The notes under the pieces were generated by a model. That model did not search any database. It saw only the letters and a program-made list of their open reading frames with translations, and was not told the origin of the DNA. From an uncultured Clostridia bacterium (GTDB lineage Bacteria; Bacillota; Clostridia; Oscillospirales; JAAYOS01), in NCBI GenBank assembly GCA_947593925.1, contig CANQDU010000010.1, positions 1 to 64,000 of the forward strand: 64,000 nucleotides of DNA, given 5' to 3'. Below are positions 1-8,579 of the stretch, one piece after another; position 1 is the first letter of the stretch, and every line of letters begins with the position of its first letter. The position numbers and the translations under genes were made by a program.

Positions 1-286
1 GCAGAGATTTTCCGGTTAAGGAAAGAGGGGTACAAAGGGGAGAAAACCGTTGGTTTTCTCCCCTTTGTGTGCTTTTTGGTTACTTTTTGCACAAGCAAAA
101 AGTAACGCAAGGGTGTGGGGCTGCAAAGCCCCACATGGGGGCGCGGGGGCGCAGCCCCCGCAATGTGCCGGTGAGGCTCTGCCTCACTCAGGGACGCGGG
201 GGTCGCCCCCGCGGATACCCGCGGGGCTTCCCCGCTGGAGGGGTGTGGGCAAAGCCCCGCAAGGTTGCGAGCCCCGCCCGCGAAAT
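1..286 (+). repeat. Family I hairpin-rich interspersed repeat, copy A (truncated by window edge)
   Basis: This stretch is nearly identical to the right half of copy C (28257-28500) and to the reverse complement of copy B. It carries, in order, a hairpin around 38-72 (GGGGAGAAAACC pairing with GGTTTTCTCCCC), a hairpin around 80-107 (GTTACTTTTTG pairing with CAAAAAGTAAC), then a series of GC-rich hairpins such as GGGGCT/AGCCCC and GCGGGGG/CCCCCGC. It runs up to the stop codon of recG and may act as its 3' structured region. No convincing protein is encoded. The left part lies outside the window. Confidence 0.85.
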
Positions 287-288
287 TT

Positions 289-2337
289 TTAATTCATCGC
301 CTGCTCTCGGAAGAGCGCGCGCACGGCGGCGAGCGTCTCCGTGCAGTCCGGCGAGGCGAGCGCGGGATCCTTTCGGAAGAGCTCCGCCGCCGCCTCGCTT
401 GCAAGCATCATCGTCTCGGCGTCCGCGTCGAGGTCGGCGACGCGCAGGGCGGGGAGGCCGTGCTGCCGCGAGCCGAAGAAGTCGCCCGGTCCGCGGAGCT
501 TGAGGTCGCTTTCGGCTATCCTGAAGCCGTCGTTCGTGTCGCGCATGACGCCGAGGCGCTCCTTCGCCGCATCGCCTCCGCCGCCGCGCACGAGCACGCA
601 GTAGCTCTCGTACCGGCCGCGCCCGACACGTCCCCGGAGCTGATGGAGCTGCGAAAGCCCGAAGTTCTCGGCATTCTCGACGACCATCAGTGCGGCGTTC
701 GGTACGTCTATTCCGACCTCGATGACGGTCGTCGCGACGAGGATGTCTGCCTCGCCCGCGGCGAAGCGCTCCATCACCTCGTCCTTCTGCTTCTGCTTCA
801 TCCGCCCGTGGACGTACTCGACGCGCAGGTCGGGAAATACCTCCTCGCGGAGCGTCTTTGCGTACTCCTCGACCGCCTTTCGACCGTCGTCCGGCTCGTC
901 GCCGTCCTCGACGCGGGAGCAGACGATGTACGCCTGCCGTCCCTCGCCGATGAGACGGCGGATGGAGGCGTACAGCTCCTCGCGGCGGTTCGCGCTTATC
1001 ACCGACGTCTTTATCGGCGTGCGCCCCGGCGGAAGCTCGTCTATGACCGAAAGGTCAAGGTCGCCGTAAATTATCAGCGACAGCGTGCGGGGTATCGGCG
1101 TCGCGCTCATGACGAGGATGTGCGCCTCGGAGCCCTTTGCGGCGAGCGCGGCGCGCTGGCGGACGCCGAAGCGGTGCTGCTCGTCGGTGATAACGAGGCC
1201 GAGGTCACGAAACTCCACCCCGCCGGATATTAGCGCGTGGGTGCCTATCACGAGCTGCGCCTCGCCGGAGGCTATCCGCGCCTGCGCCTCGCGCTTCTGC
1301 GCGGCGGTGAGCGAGCCGGTGAGGAGCTCCGCCGTGATGCCGAAGCGCGAAAGCATCGGCGCAAGCGTGCGGAAGTGCTGCGCCGCGAGCAGCTCGGTCG
1401 GCGCCATGAACGCCGTCTGATGGCCGGACTTGCACGCGAGCCACGCCGCCGCCGCCGCGACGACGGTCTTTCCCGAGCCGACGTCCCCTTGCACGAGGCG
1501 GTTCATCGGCCTCGTGCCGAAGCAGAGGTCGTGCTTTATCTCGGATATGGCGCGCTCCTGCGCGCGCGTGAGCGGGAAGGGGAGGACGCGCGTGAACTCC
1601 GCCGTGTCCATCGGTTCGATGTGCGGCGGCGTGCCGGAGTAGCCCTCCCTCGCGCGGCGGAGACCAAGCGAGAGAAGGAACAGCTCCTCAAAGACAAAGC
1701 GCCGCCGCGCGTCCGCGAGGGCTTCGTCGCTCTCGGGAAAGTGTATCGAGCGGTAGGCGCTTTCAGCGTCCACAAGCCCGAAGCGCTCTCGGACGGACGC
1801 CGGGAGCGGCTCGGGGAACTGCCCCTCGGCGGCGGCAAGCGCCGTCTCGATGAGCTTTGTGAGGTCGGAGCGGCGGAGCCCCGCCGTCATCGAATAGACC
1901 GGGACTATCTTCCCGGTCTGCCGAGCCTCGCCAGCCGGCTCGAAGACGGGATTTGTGAGCTCGCGGCGGAGCAGGTCGCCGCCGAACTTCCCGTAGAAGA
2001 CGTACTCCTCACCGGGCACGAGGCGGCTCCGCTGCCAGCTCTGGTTGAAGAAGGAGACCTCGCACGTCGCGGAGCCGTCGCTTATCCGGCAGCGCACTAT
2101 GTCGAGCCCGCGCCGGATGCGGCTGAGCTGCGGAGCGGAGACGACCGCGCCCTCGACGCAGGCGCTCTCTCCCGGCAGTATGTCTATGAGGCGCTTTACC
2201 GTGCGGCGGTCCTCGTATTCACGCGGGAAGTGTCGAAGAAGGTCGCGCAAAGAAAAAATGCCGAGTTTTGCTAAAAACCCGGCTTTTTTCTCTCCGACGC
2301 CCTTGACGTATTTAACTTCGGTGTCGAGTGATATCAT
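289..2337 (-). CDS. recG: ATP-dependent DNA helicase RecG
   Basis: Full-length RecG of 682 aa. It drives branch migration and regression of stalled forks and Holliday junctions on DNA in the cytoplasm. The N-terminal wedge (OB-fold) region spans about residues 1-240. The helicase core has Walker A QGDVGSGKT (Lys at about 290) and the RecG-type DEQH box (Asp at about 385). The TVIEVGIDVPNA and QLRGRVGRG motifs mark the second RecA-like lobe. The ATG start lies 6 nt after the stop codon of the fakA-like gene, so the two are probably co-transcribed. The asp23-fakA-recG order is common in Firmicutes. The 3' end runs straight into repeat copy A. Confidence 0.97.
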   Translation of the reverse strand: MISLDTEVKYVKGVGEKKAGFLAKLGIFSLRDLLRHFPREYEDRRTVKRLIDILPGESACVEGAVVSAPQLSRIRRGLDIVRCRISDGSATCEVSFFNQSWQRSRLVPGEEYVFYGKFGGDLLRRELTNPVFEPAGEARQTGKIVPVYSMTAGLRRSDLTKLIETALAAAEGQFPEPLPASVRERFGLVDAESAYRSIHFPESDEALADARRRFVFEELFLLSLGLRRAREGYSGTPPHIEPMDTAEFTRVLPFPLTRAQERAISEIKHDLCFGTRPMNRLVQGDVGSGKTVVAAAAAWLACKSGHQTAFMAPTELLAAQHFRTLAPMLSRFGITAELLTGSLTAAQKREAQARIASGEAQLVIGTHALISGGVEFRDLGLVITDEQHRFGVRQRAALAAKGSEAHILVMSATPIPRTLSLIIYGDLDLSVIDELPPGRTPIKTSVISANRREELYASIRRLIGEGRQAYIVCSRVEDGDEPDDGRKAVEEYAKTLREEVFPDLRVEYVHGRMKQKQKDEVMERFAAGEADILVATTVIEVGIDVPNAALMVVENAENFGLSQLHQLRGRVGRGRYESYCVLVRGGGGDAAKERLGVMRDTNDGFRIAESDLKLRGPGDFFGSRQHGLPALRVADLDADAETMMLASEAAAELFRKDPALASPDCTETLAAVRALFREQAMN

Positions 2338-2343
2338 TTTTGC

Positions 2344-3990
2344 TTACTCCGCGGAGATGAGGTAGTAGTAGACCGGCTGTCCGCCCGGGACGACGCTCAC
2401 TTCCGCGCCCTTGAACTCCGCTCCGAACAGCTTCTCGGTCTCGGCGGCCTCCTCCTCGGTGACGTCCGCGCCGTAGAAGATGGTCACGAACTCCGCCGGC
2501 TTGCGGCCGAGCTCCTTTGCGAGGCGGCGGAGCGTGCTCACGAGCGACTTGTTGTTAGCTATGAGCTGTCCGTCTTGAATGGCGAGATAGTCGCCCTGCT
2601 TTATCTTCTTGTCGTCAAAGAGACTGTCGCGGGCGGCGTAGGTGACCTGACCCGTGCGGACGCGCGCGGCGGCGGCGAGCATCGCCTCACGGTTTGCAGC
2701 GGTCTCGGCGTCCGGGTCGAAGGCGAGCATCGCGCTCACGCCCTGCGGCACCGTCTTTGTCCCGAGGACTATGACGTTCTTGTCGCTCATCGACACGCAC
2801 TGCTCGGCGGCCATGATGATGTTCTTATTGTTCGGAAGTACGAAGACCGTCTCGGCGGGGGTGGCGTCCACCGCGCGGAGAATGTCCTCGGTGGAGGGGT
2901 TCATGGTCTGGCCGCCCTCGACGACGCTGTCAACGCCGATGTCCTCAAACACCGCGCGGAGCCCCGCTCCGGCGCAGACGGCGACGAAGCCGTAGGGCTT
3001 CTCCGGCGCGGCTATGACGCGCGCGTTCGCCGTGGGCTGGGTCTTGCCGGTGATGATGACCTTCTCGGTGTGCTGCTCGCGCATGTTGTCGATCTTCATC
3101 TTCGTGAGCGAGCCGAGCTTGAGACCCGCCTGAATGGCGAGGCCGGGGTCGTTCGTGTGGACGTGTATCTTTATGATGTCCTCGTCCTCGACGAAGACGA
3201 GGCTGTCTCCGAGGCTGCCGAGATACGCGCGCAGAGCCTCGTGGCTCTTGCCCTGCTCCTCGCGGGAGAGGTTGACGATGTACTCGGTGCAGTAGCCGTA
3301 GGTGATGTCCTCGGTGGCGAAGTCGGAGAAGTCGGCGGCCTGCTTTGCGCCCTCCTCCGCGCCCTCGCGCTTTATCACCTCGCCGCGAAGGGTGCGGAGC
3401 ATCGCGTCTATAAGCACGCAGAAGCCCTTACCGCCGGCGTCTATCACGCCGGCCTTTTCGAGCACCGGGTTCTGGTGGACGGTCTCCTCGAGCGCGGCGC
3501 ATCCGGCGTTAAGCATCGCCTCAAGCACCGCCTCGGGGTCGTGGTTCTCTATGGAGAAGCTCTTAGCGGAGTCGCTTGCGACGCGGCTGACGGTAAGTAT
3601 CGTGCCCTCGGCGGGCTTCATGACGGCCTTGTACGCGGAGCGGACGCCCTCGGTCATCGCCTCGGCAAACTCGTCTCCGTCTATCTCGGCCTTGCCCGCG
3701 AGCGACTTTCCGAATCCCCGGAACAGCAGCGAGAGTATGACGCCCGAGTTGCCGCGCGCGCCGCGCACCATCGCCTTGGCGGCGATGTCCGCCGCCTCGG
3801 CGGCGGTGCGGGGAGCGGTGCGCTCGAGTTCTCCCGCCGCCGCGAGCAGCGTAAGCGACATATTCGTGCCGGTATCCCCGTCCGGAACGGGGAAGACGTT
3901 GAGTTCGTTTATCGCCTGCTTCTGATTGTCCACCGCTGCGGCGCCGCCAAGTATCATCGCCGCGAGCATGGAACCGCCTATCTTATTCAT
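2344..3990 (-). CDS. fakA: DAK2/DegV-type fatty acid kinase catalytic subunit-like protein (FakA/YloV family)
   Basis: A 548-aa protein of the YloV/FakA family, which phosphorylates fatty acids held by DegV-type FakB proteins for phospholipid synthesis. The N-terminal DhaL (DAK2) domain shows the nucleotide/Mg motif FPVPDGDTGTN with Asp37 and Asp39 and the GARGNSGVILS segment. A middle linker and a C-terminal DegV-like domain follow (about residues 320-548). The start is supported by a GGAGGTG ribosome site about 10 nt upstream. It lies between asp23-like and recG genes, as in the yloU-yloV-recG neighbourhood of Bacillus. No fakB gene is in the window. Confidence 0.92.
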   Translation of the reverse strand: MNKIGGSMLAAMILGGAAAVDNQKQAINELNVFPVPDGDTGTNMSLTLLAAAGELERTAPRTAAEAADIAAKAMVRGARGNSGVILSLLFRGFGKSLAGKAEIDGDEFAEAMTEGVRSAYKAVMKPAEGTILTVSRVASDSAKSFSIENHDPEAVLEAMLNAGCAALEETVHQNPVLEKAGVIDAGGKGFCVLIDAMLRTLRGEVIKREGAEEGAKQAADFSDFATEDITYGYCTEYIVNLSREEQGKSHEALRAYLGSLGDSLVFVEDEDIIKIHVHTNDPGLAIQAGLKLGSLTKMKIDNMREQHTEKVIITGKTQPTANARVIAAPEKPYGFVAVCAGAGLRAVFEDIGVDSVVEGGQTMNPSTEDILRAVDATPAETVFVLPNNKNIIMAAEQCVSMSDKNVIVLGTKTVPQGVSAMLAFDPDAETAANREAMLAAAARVRTGQVTYAARDSLFDDKKIKQGDYLAIQDGQLIANNKSLVSTLRRLAKELGRKPAEFVTIFYGADVTEEEAAETEKLFGAEFKGAEVSVVPGGQPVYYYLISAE

Positions 3991-4051
3991 TTCCTTTTAC
4001 ACCTCCGAGCCGCAAAAAACGGCGTACTTTCGGGAAAAGTCCGGGGACTCC

Positions 4052-4393
4052 TCATATCACGCTGTCAACGCAGATGTCCACGCTCGAGACGTGGACGCCC
4101 GTCTGCGCCTCGACGTTGTAGCGTATCGCCTCTATCATCGAGCGGCAGACGGCGCTGATGTTGACGCCGTGGCGGATGACAACGTGCAGTCCGGCGGAGA
4201 CGGTCCCGTCCGGCTTTTCCGTGACGGTAACGCCGCGCGGAGCGCTCTCGCGCTTTATCAGGCGGACGATGCCGCCCTGACTCTTCTCGGCCATGCCCTT
4301 TACGCCGAAGCATCCGCTCACTATGCCGGTTATTATCTCGGTGAGCACGTCGTTCGTTATCTCAAGGGTGCCCCTGTCAAGAGAAATCTTCAT
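4052..4393 (-). CDS. Asp23/Gls24 family envelope stress protein (YloU-like)
   Basis: A 113-aa protein with the Asp23 fold: a conserved opening (GTLEITNDVLTEI), VSGCFGVKGMAEK, and an alternating beta pattern ending in VNISAVCRSMIEAIRYNVE. Family members are abundant cytoplasmic or membrane-associated proteins linked to envelope homeostasis and usually sit next to fakA. The start at 4393 is preferred to upstream in-frame codons because GGAGGTGGC precedes it. It is transcribed from a TTGCTT-17-TAAAAT promoter just upstream, probably as the first gene of asp23-fakA-recG. Confidence 0.9.
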   Translation of the reverse strand: MKISLDRGTLEITNDVLTEIITGIVSGCFGVKGMAEKSQGGIVRLIKRESAPRGVTVTEKPDGTVSAGLHVVIRHGVNISAVCRSMIEAIRYNVEAQTGVHVSSVDICVDSVI

Positions 4394-4434
4394 CAAGCCA
4401 CCTCCGAAACAGAAGTTGACACTATACAAAGTTT

Positions 4435-4463
4435 ATTTTAACCTATCTGCGGAAGAAAAGCAA
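4435..4463 (-). promoter_or_regulatory. Predicted sigma-A promoter for the asp23-fakA-recG operon
   Basis: On the minus strand, TTGCTT (4458-4463) and TAAAAT (4435-4440) are separated by 17 nt, about 40 nt before the Asp23-like start. Confidence 0.55.
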
Positions 4464-4500
4464 GAGCGGTTGGTGAAAAAAGCGATATTTCGTCCGCCAC

Positions 4501-4529
4501 TTGCGCGGGCGCGCGGTATATGGTATGAT
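4501..4529 (+). promoter_or_regulatory. Predicted sigma-A promoter for the GNAT gene
   Basis: TTGCGC (4501-4506), 17-nt spacer, TATGAT (4524-4529), about 85 nt before the acetyltransferase start. Confidence 0.45.
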
Positions 4530-4615
4530 TTTACGGTGAGTTTATGCCGCACGAGAAGCGTGCGGGAGTATAATGGAGCAGGGATATATACGGATAACGC
4601 GGGGAGAGGGAGAGC

Positions 4616-5050
4616 TTGTCATTCAGAGTTTACGAGAACCGGCTGAATATGGTGGAGTTTCAGAAGCTCCGTCTTGCGAGCGGCTTTGAGCCGCTCGAGA
4701 GCGGACGGCTGAAGAAGGCGCTCGCGGCGTCGCTCGTCCGCCTGAGCGCGGAGGACGGCGGCGAGACCGTCGGGATGGTGCGCGTCGCGGGAGACGGCGC
4801 GTATGTGTTCGTCATAGCCGACCTGCTCGTTCGCCCGGACAGGCGGGGCGAGGGGATAGGCTCGGCGCTCGTCAACCGCGCCGTCGATCTCATATCCGAG
4901 ATGCTGCCCTCCGGCGTGTGGGCGGCGGTGACGCTCGTCGCCGCGAGCGGCCGCGAGAGCTTCTACGAGGGGCTGGGCTTTCACAGATTACCCAAGGGCG
5001 AGGTCGGCTGCGCCATGCAGGCCTACGTCCGCGGGACGAAGCAGCCCTGA
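4616..5050 (+). CDS. GNAT family N-acetyltransferase
   Basis: A small 144-aa GNAT protein. The acetyl-CoA binding motif A is visible as LLVRPDRRGEGIGSALV (about residues 70-86), and the closing FYEGLGFHRLP segment is typical of the family. The substrate cannot be told from sequence. The start chosen is TTG at 4616, which has a good GGGGAGAGGG site at 4601-4610; an ATG at 4649 is a possible alternative that would remove 11 residues. It lies alone between two divergent operons and is followed by the thrS promoter. Confidence 0.85.
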   Translation: MSFRVYENRLNMVEFQKLRLASGFEPLESGRLKKALAASLVRLSAEDGGETVGMVRVAGDGAYVFVIADLLVRPDRRGEGIGSALVNRAVDLISEMLPSGVWAAVTLVAASGRESFYEGLGFHRLPKGEVGCAMQAYVRGTKQP

Positions 5051-5110
5051 CAACGCCGGCGTCGCGACCTTCTCGGAGCCGTACGGCGGCGAAGAATGGC
5101 GCAAAACCCC

Positions 5111-5139
5111 TTGACAAACCCCAAACCCCGTGATATATT
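5111..5139 (+). promoter_or_regulatory. Sigma-A promoter of the thrS T-box leader
   Basis: TTGACA (5111-5116), 17-nt spacer, TATATT (5134-5139). It implies a transcript starting near 5146, giving a leader of about 300 nt before thrS. Confidence 0.75.
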
Positions 5140-5145
5140 TGTAGC

Positions 5146-5445
5146 GTTAAAGGCTTTGACCGGGACAACGGCGCGGGTTCTACCCCTCCAAAGAGAGCGG
5201 GGGCATGGCTGAGACCTCCGTGTGGGGCGCGCGCGCATACCGCCCGCGAGCCGCCTCCCGAAACGCGCGGCGGAGTAGGAGAGGACGTGTCCGCACGTTA
5301 CAGCGGAAACGAGCGGCGTCCGAACAGCGTTCGGACGCAATCAAGGTGGAACCGTGAGGATCATCCCCACCCTTGAGACGATATTTTCGTCCCGAGGGTG
5401 GGTTTTCATTTCTCGGGAAATACTTCGGAAGAAGGAGGACGTTTT
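5146..5445 (+). promoter_or_regulatory. T-box leader (tRNA-Thr-responsive) with intrinsic terminator, controlling thrS
   Basis: The hallmark T-box core AAGGTGGAACCG lies at 5343-5354. It is followed by a strong terminator hairpin, CCCACCCT (about 5366-5373) pairing with AGGGTGGG (about 5395-5402), and then a U-tract. An AGAGAG Stem I element occurs near 5201-5207. A possible ACC (Thr) specifier triplet sits at 5239-5241; its exact place in the specifier loop is inferred and not proven. The known mechanism is that uncharged tRNA-Thr pairs with the T-box bulge, favours the antiterminator and permits thrS transcription. Confidence 0.93.
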
Positions 5446-7353
5446 ATGAACATCATTCTGAAGGACGGCAGCCCGCTTGTCGTCGCGGACGGCGCGAGCG
5501 CCTTCGACGCGGCGAAGACTCTCAGCGAGGGACTTGCCCGCGCGGTCTGCGCCGCCGAGATAAACGGCGAGGTCTGCGACATCCGAACCGAGCTCCACGA
5601 GGGGGACAAACTGAACCTCCTCACGGCAAACGACCCGGACGGGCTGCACACACTCCGCCACACCGCCTCGCACATCATGGCGCAGGCGGTCAAGCACCTC
5701 TATCCCGAGGCGAAGCTCGCGATAGGCCCCGCCATCGCGGACGGTTTCTACTACGACTTCGACGTCGAGACTCCGTTCTCGCCGGAGGACCTCGAGAAGA
5801 TAGAGGCCGAGATGAAGAAGATAATCAAGCAGAAGATACCTCTCGAGCGCTTCGAGCTTCCGCGCGACGAGGCGCGGAGGTTCATGGAGGAGCGCGGCGA
5901 GCCGTACAAGGTCGAGCTCATTGACGACCTGCCGGAGGACGCCGTCATCAGCTTCTACAAGCAGGGCGACTTCACCGACCTCTGCGCCGGCCCTCACGTC
6001 CCGGATACGGGACGTCTCAAGGCGTTCAAGCTGACGAGCGCCACAGGCGCCTACTGGCGCGGCGACTCGAACCGCAAGATGCTCTGCCGCGTCTACGCCG
6101 TCGCGTTCGCGACAAAGGATGAGCTTGACGAGCACCTGCGCATGCTCGAGGAGGCGAAGAAGCGCGACCACCGCCGCCTCGGCCGCGAGCTAGGCCTGTT
6201 CGCGTTCTTTGACGAGGGTCCCGGCTTCCCGTTCTTCCTGCCGAAGGGCATGATGCTGAAGAACCGCCTCATCGACTACTGGCGCGAGATACACAAGCGC
6301 TACGGCTACGTCGAGATAAGCACGCCGATGATGCTGAACCGCGGCCTCTGGGAGCGCTCCGGCCACTGGGAGCACTACAAGAACAACATGTACACGACCG
6401 TCATTGACGATGTGAACTTCGGCATCAAGCCGATGAACTGCCCGGGCGGGATGCTCGTCTACGCCTCCGAGCCGCACTCCTACCGCGACCTGCCGCTCCG
6501 CTGCGGCGAGCTGGGACTTGTCCACCGCCACGAGCTCTCCGGAACGCTCCACGGTCTCTTCCGCGTCCGCTGCTTCACGCAGGACGACGCGCACATATTC
6601 ATGACCCGCGAGCAGATGAGCGACGAGATAAAGAACGTCGTCCGCCTCTTTGACGAGGTGTATTCGCTCTTCCGGCTGCCCTATGAGATAGAGCTTTCGA
6701 CCATGCCGGAGGATCACATCGGCACCGTCGAGGAGTGGGAGGAGAACCAGAACATCCTCCGCCGGGCCATCACCGACATGGGCAAGACCTACGTCGTAAA
6801 CGAGGGCGACGGCGCGTTCTACGGCCCGAAGCTCGACTTCCACATCAAGGACTGCCTCGGCAGAACCTGGCAGTGTGGCACTATCCAGCTCGACAGCCAG
6901 CTGCCGGAGCGCTTCGAGCTCGAGTATACCGGCGCGGACGGACAGAAGCACCGCCCCGTGATGATACACCGCGTTGTGTTCGGCTCGATAGAGCGGTTCA
7001 TCGGCGTTATCACCGAGCACTTCGCGGGCGCGTTCCCAACGTGGCTTGCGCCGGTACAGGTGAAGGTGCTGCCGATAACCGACCGCGCAAACGAATATGC
7101 CGAGTCGCTCCGCGTGAAGCTCGAGGACGGGAAGATCTCTGCCGAGGCTGACCTCCGCAACGAGAAGATAGGCTACAAGATCCGCGAGGCGCAGATGCAG
7201 AAGATACCCTACATGCTCGTCGTCGGCGACCGCGAGGCGGAGAACGGCACCGTCTCCGTCCGCACCCGCGCGGGTGAGGACATGGGTGCCATGCCGTTCG
7301 AGGACTTCCTCGCCATCATTGGCGAGAAGATTGCGACCAAGGCGATAGACTGA
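5446..7353 (+). CDS. thrS: Threonine--tRNA ligase
   Basis: A 635-aa class II synthetase that charges tRNA-Thr in the cytoplasm. Domains in order: N-terminal TGS (about 1-62), the editing/SAD domain with HTASH (His72, His76) and later CAGPHVPDTG, the catalytic core with the class II elements around GIKPMNCPGG and LSGTLHGLFRVR, and the C-terminal anticodon-binding domain. The start at 5446 has an AAGGAGG site 7 nt upstream; a longer in-frame extension into the terminator of the leader is rejected. It is controlled by the T-box leader. Confidence 0.98.
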   Translation: MNIILKDGSPLVVADGASAFDAAKTLSEGLARAVCAAEINGEVCDIRTELHEGDKLNLLTANDPDGLHTLRHTASHIMAQAVKHLYPEAKLAIGPAIADGFYYDFDVETPFSPEDLEKIEAEMKKIIKQKIPLERFELPRDEARRFMEERGEPYKVELIDDLPEDAVISFYKQGDFTDLCAGPHVPDTGRLKAFKLTSATGAYWRGDSNRKMLCRVYAVAFATKDELDEHLRMLEEAKKRDHRRLGRELGLFAFFDEGPGFPFFLPKGMMLKNRLIDYWREIHKRYGYVEISTPMMLNRGLWERSGHWEHYKNNMYTTVIDDVNFGIKPMNCPGGMLVYASEPHSYRDLPLRCGELGLVHRHELSGTLHGLFRVRCFTQDDAHIFMTREQMSDEIKNVVRLFDEVYSLFRLPYEIELSTMPEDHIGTVEEWEENQNILRRAITDMGKTYVVNEGDGAFYGPKLDFHIKDCLGRTWQCGTIQLDSQLPERFELEYTGADGQKHRPVMIHRVVFGSIERFIGVITEHFAGAFPTWLAPVQVKVLPITDRANEYAESLRVKLEDGKISAEADLRNEKIGYKIREAQMQKIPYMLVVGDREAENGTVSVRTRAGEDMGAMPFEDFLAIIGEKIATKAID

Positions 7354-7371
7354 TCTATCGGAGATACAACG

Positions 7372-7411
7372 CAAAAAACACCCGGCGCGAACTCGCGCCG
7401 GGTATTTTTTA
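7372..7411. terminator. Bidirectional terminator between thrS and the P-loop gene
   Basis: ACCCGGCGCG at 7380-7389 pairs with CGCGCCGGGT at 7394-7403. An A-run on the left and a T-run on the right suit both converging genes. Confidence 0.85.
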
Positions 7412-7421
7412 CCGTAAGCGT

Positions 7422-8501
7422 TCACAGGTATTTCTTTATGATGCTCTCCGCGAGCTCGTCTGCAAACTGCGTGAGGCCGTCGAAATCCACCGCGTCGTGG
7501 TACAGCGCCTCGAGACCGTCGTGGCGGCGCTTCGCCTCCGCGAGGTCGGCAACGGCATCCTCCATCAGCGCGTCCCGCGTGCGGCGGAGGAACTTCAGCT
7601 TCTGTTTGTTTGCCGCGAGCAGGTCGCGGTCAAGATACCCCTCCGGGTGGATGCGGCGGTAGGGGTCGGCGACCGCGCCCGCGCAGGTCGTGAACGCCAA
7701 CCCGAGCTCGGGGACGAAGAGGTGCGCGAGCGTCCCGTCCGGGTCGAGGGGCGCAAAGCAGCTTATCACGTCGAAGCCGGCGCGGAGCGCGGCCGCGCGC
7801 AGAGTGTGGAGCATCTCCGAGCCGAGCCCGTAGGCGGGCTGTATCTCGTAGACCTTCGACGCGAGCGCGGGGACGGTCGCCTCGAGGGTCATGACGCCCT
7901 TGGGACTGTTCGCCGTGAGGAAGCGCCGCTTCTCTCTTCCCGGCGCGGACGCGGCCTTCGTGCCGAACTCGCGGCGGGCTATGCCTTGCGCGCGCCGTAT
8001 GGCGCGCGCGGATGCGTCGGCAGTGACGACCGCGCGGTTTATGCTCCGCTCTATCTCGCCCGCCGCGCGTATGCAGCGGTACGCCCCGGCGTAGAAGGAG
8101 CGGTAGGCGTCGGTCGCGGCGACGATGTCGCCCCGCAGCGGCTCGAGCGCTTCGGTATCGACGAACGCACCGGTGTGAAGGTAACGCTCGACGGCGTAGG
8201 CGTATTGCGGCTCGACGACGTGCGGGGAAGTGCCGTCCACGAACGCGACGCCGATCTCCGGGAATATCGCGCCGTCGAGCGAGTCCGGGTCGGAGGAGCA
8301 GAGTATATACTCGCACTCGAGGCCGCGCTCCGTGAGCACACGCGCGACCCGGCGCATAAAGCCGCTCTTTCCGGTGCCGGGACCGCCCTTTATCACATAG
8401 ACCGCCGACGCGCGGCCGAGGTCTATGAGGTCGTCATAGTATGAGAAAAATCCGCTCGGGGAGTTTGCCCCGAGGAAGAAGCAGTATGTCCTGCCGTTCA
8501 T
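7422..8501 (-). CDS. P-loop ATPase with internal duplication (PRK06851-like)
   Basis: A 359-aa protein of unknown exact role. The N-terminal half has a clear Walker A, KGGPGTGKSGF (about residues 38-48). The second half (about 193-273) repeats the same order: a TANSPKG opening matching GANSPSG, a strand-loop-helix segment, and a PELGLAFTTC strand matching PEIGVAFVDG. Its P-loop has decayed to QPAYGLGSEM. The start at 8501 has a GGGGG-rich ribosome site; an extension to 8543 is not needed. It is convergent with thrS and follows sigF in the same direction, 78 nt downstream. Similar two-lobed ATPases occur in clostridial genomes without a confirmed function. Confidence 0.75.
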   Translation of the reverse strand: MNGRTYCFFLGANSPSGFFSYYDDLIDLGRASAVYVIKGGPGTGKSGFMRRVARVLTERGLECEYILCSSDPDSLDGAIFPEIGVAFVDGTSPHVVEPQYAYAVERYLHTGAFVDTEALEPLRGDIVAATDAYRSFYAGAYRCIRAAGEIERSINRAVVTADASARAIRRAQGIARREFGTKAASAPGREKRRFLTANSPKGVMTLEATVPALASKVYEIQPAYGLGSEMLHTLRAAALRAGFDVISCFAPLDPDGTLAHLFVPELGLAFTTCAGAVADPYRRIHPEGYLDRDLLAANKQKLKFLRRTRDALMEDAVADLAEAKRRHDGLEALYHDAVDFDGLTQFADELAESIIKKYL

Positions 8502-8579
8502 GTTTTTACCCCCTGCGTGTGTGATGTTGATGTTACGGGTCACACCATGTTATGCAGAGGGATACTTTTTTGCGCCGTT

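Noticed and set aside
2575-4158. A 527-codon open frame opposite the fakA-like gene
   Set aside because: It has no recognisable family and no ribosome site, and covers a well-supported gene on the other strand.
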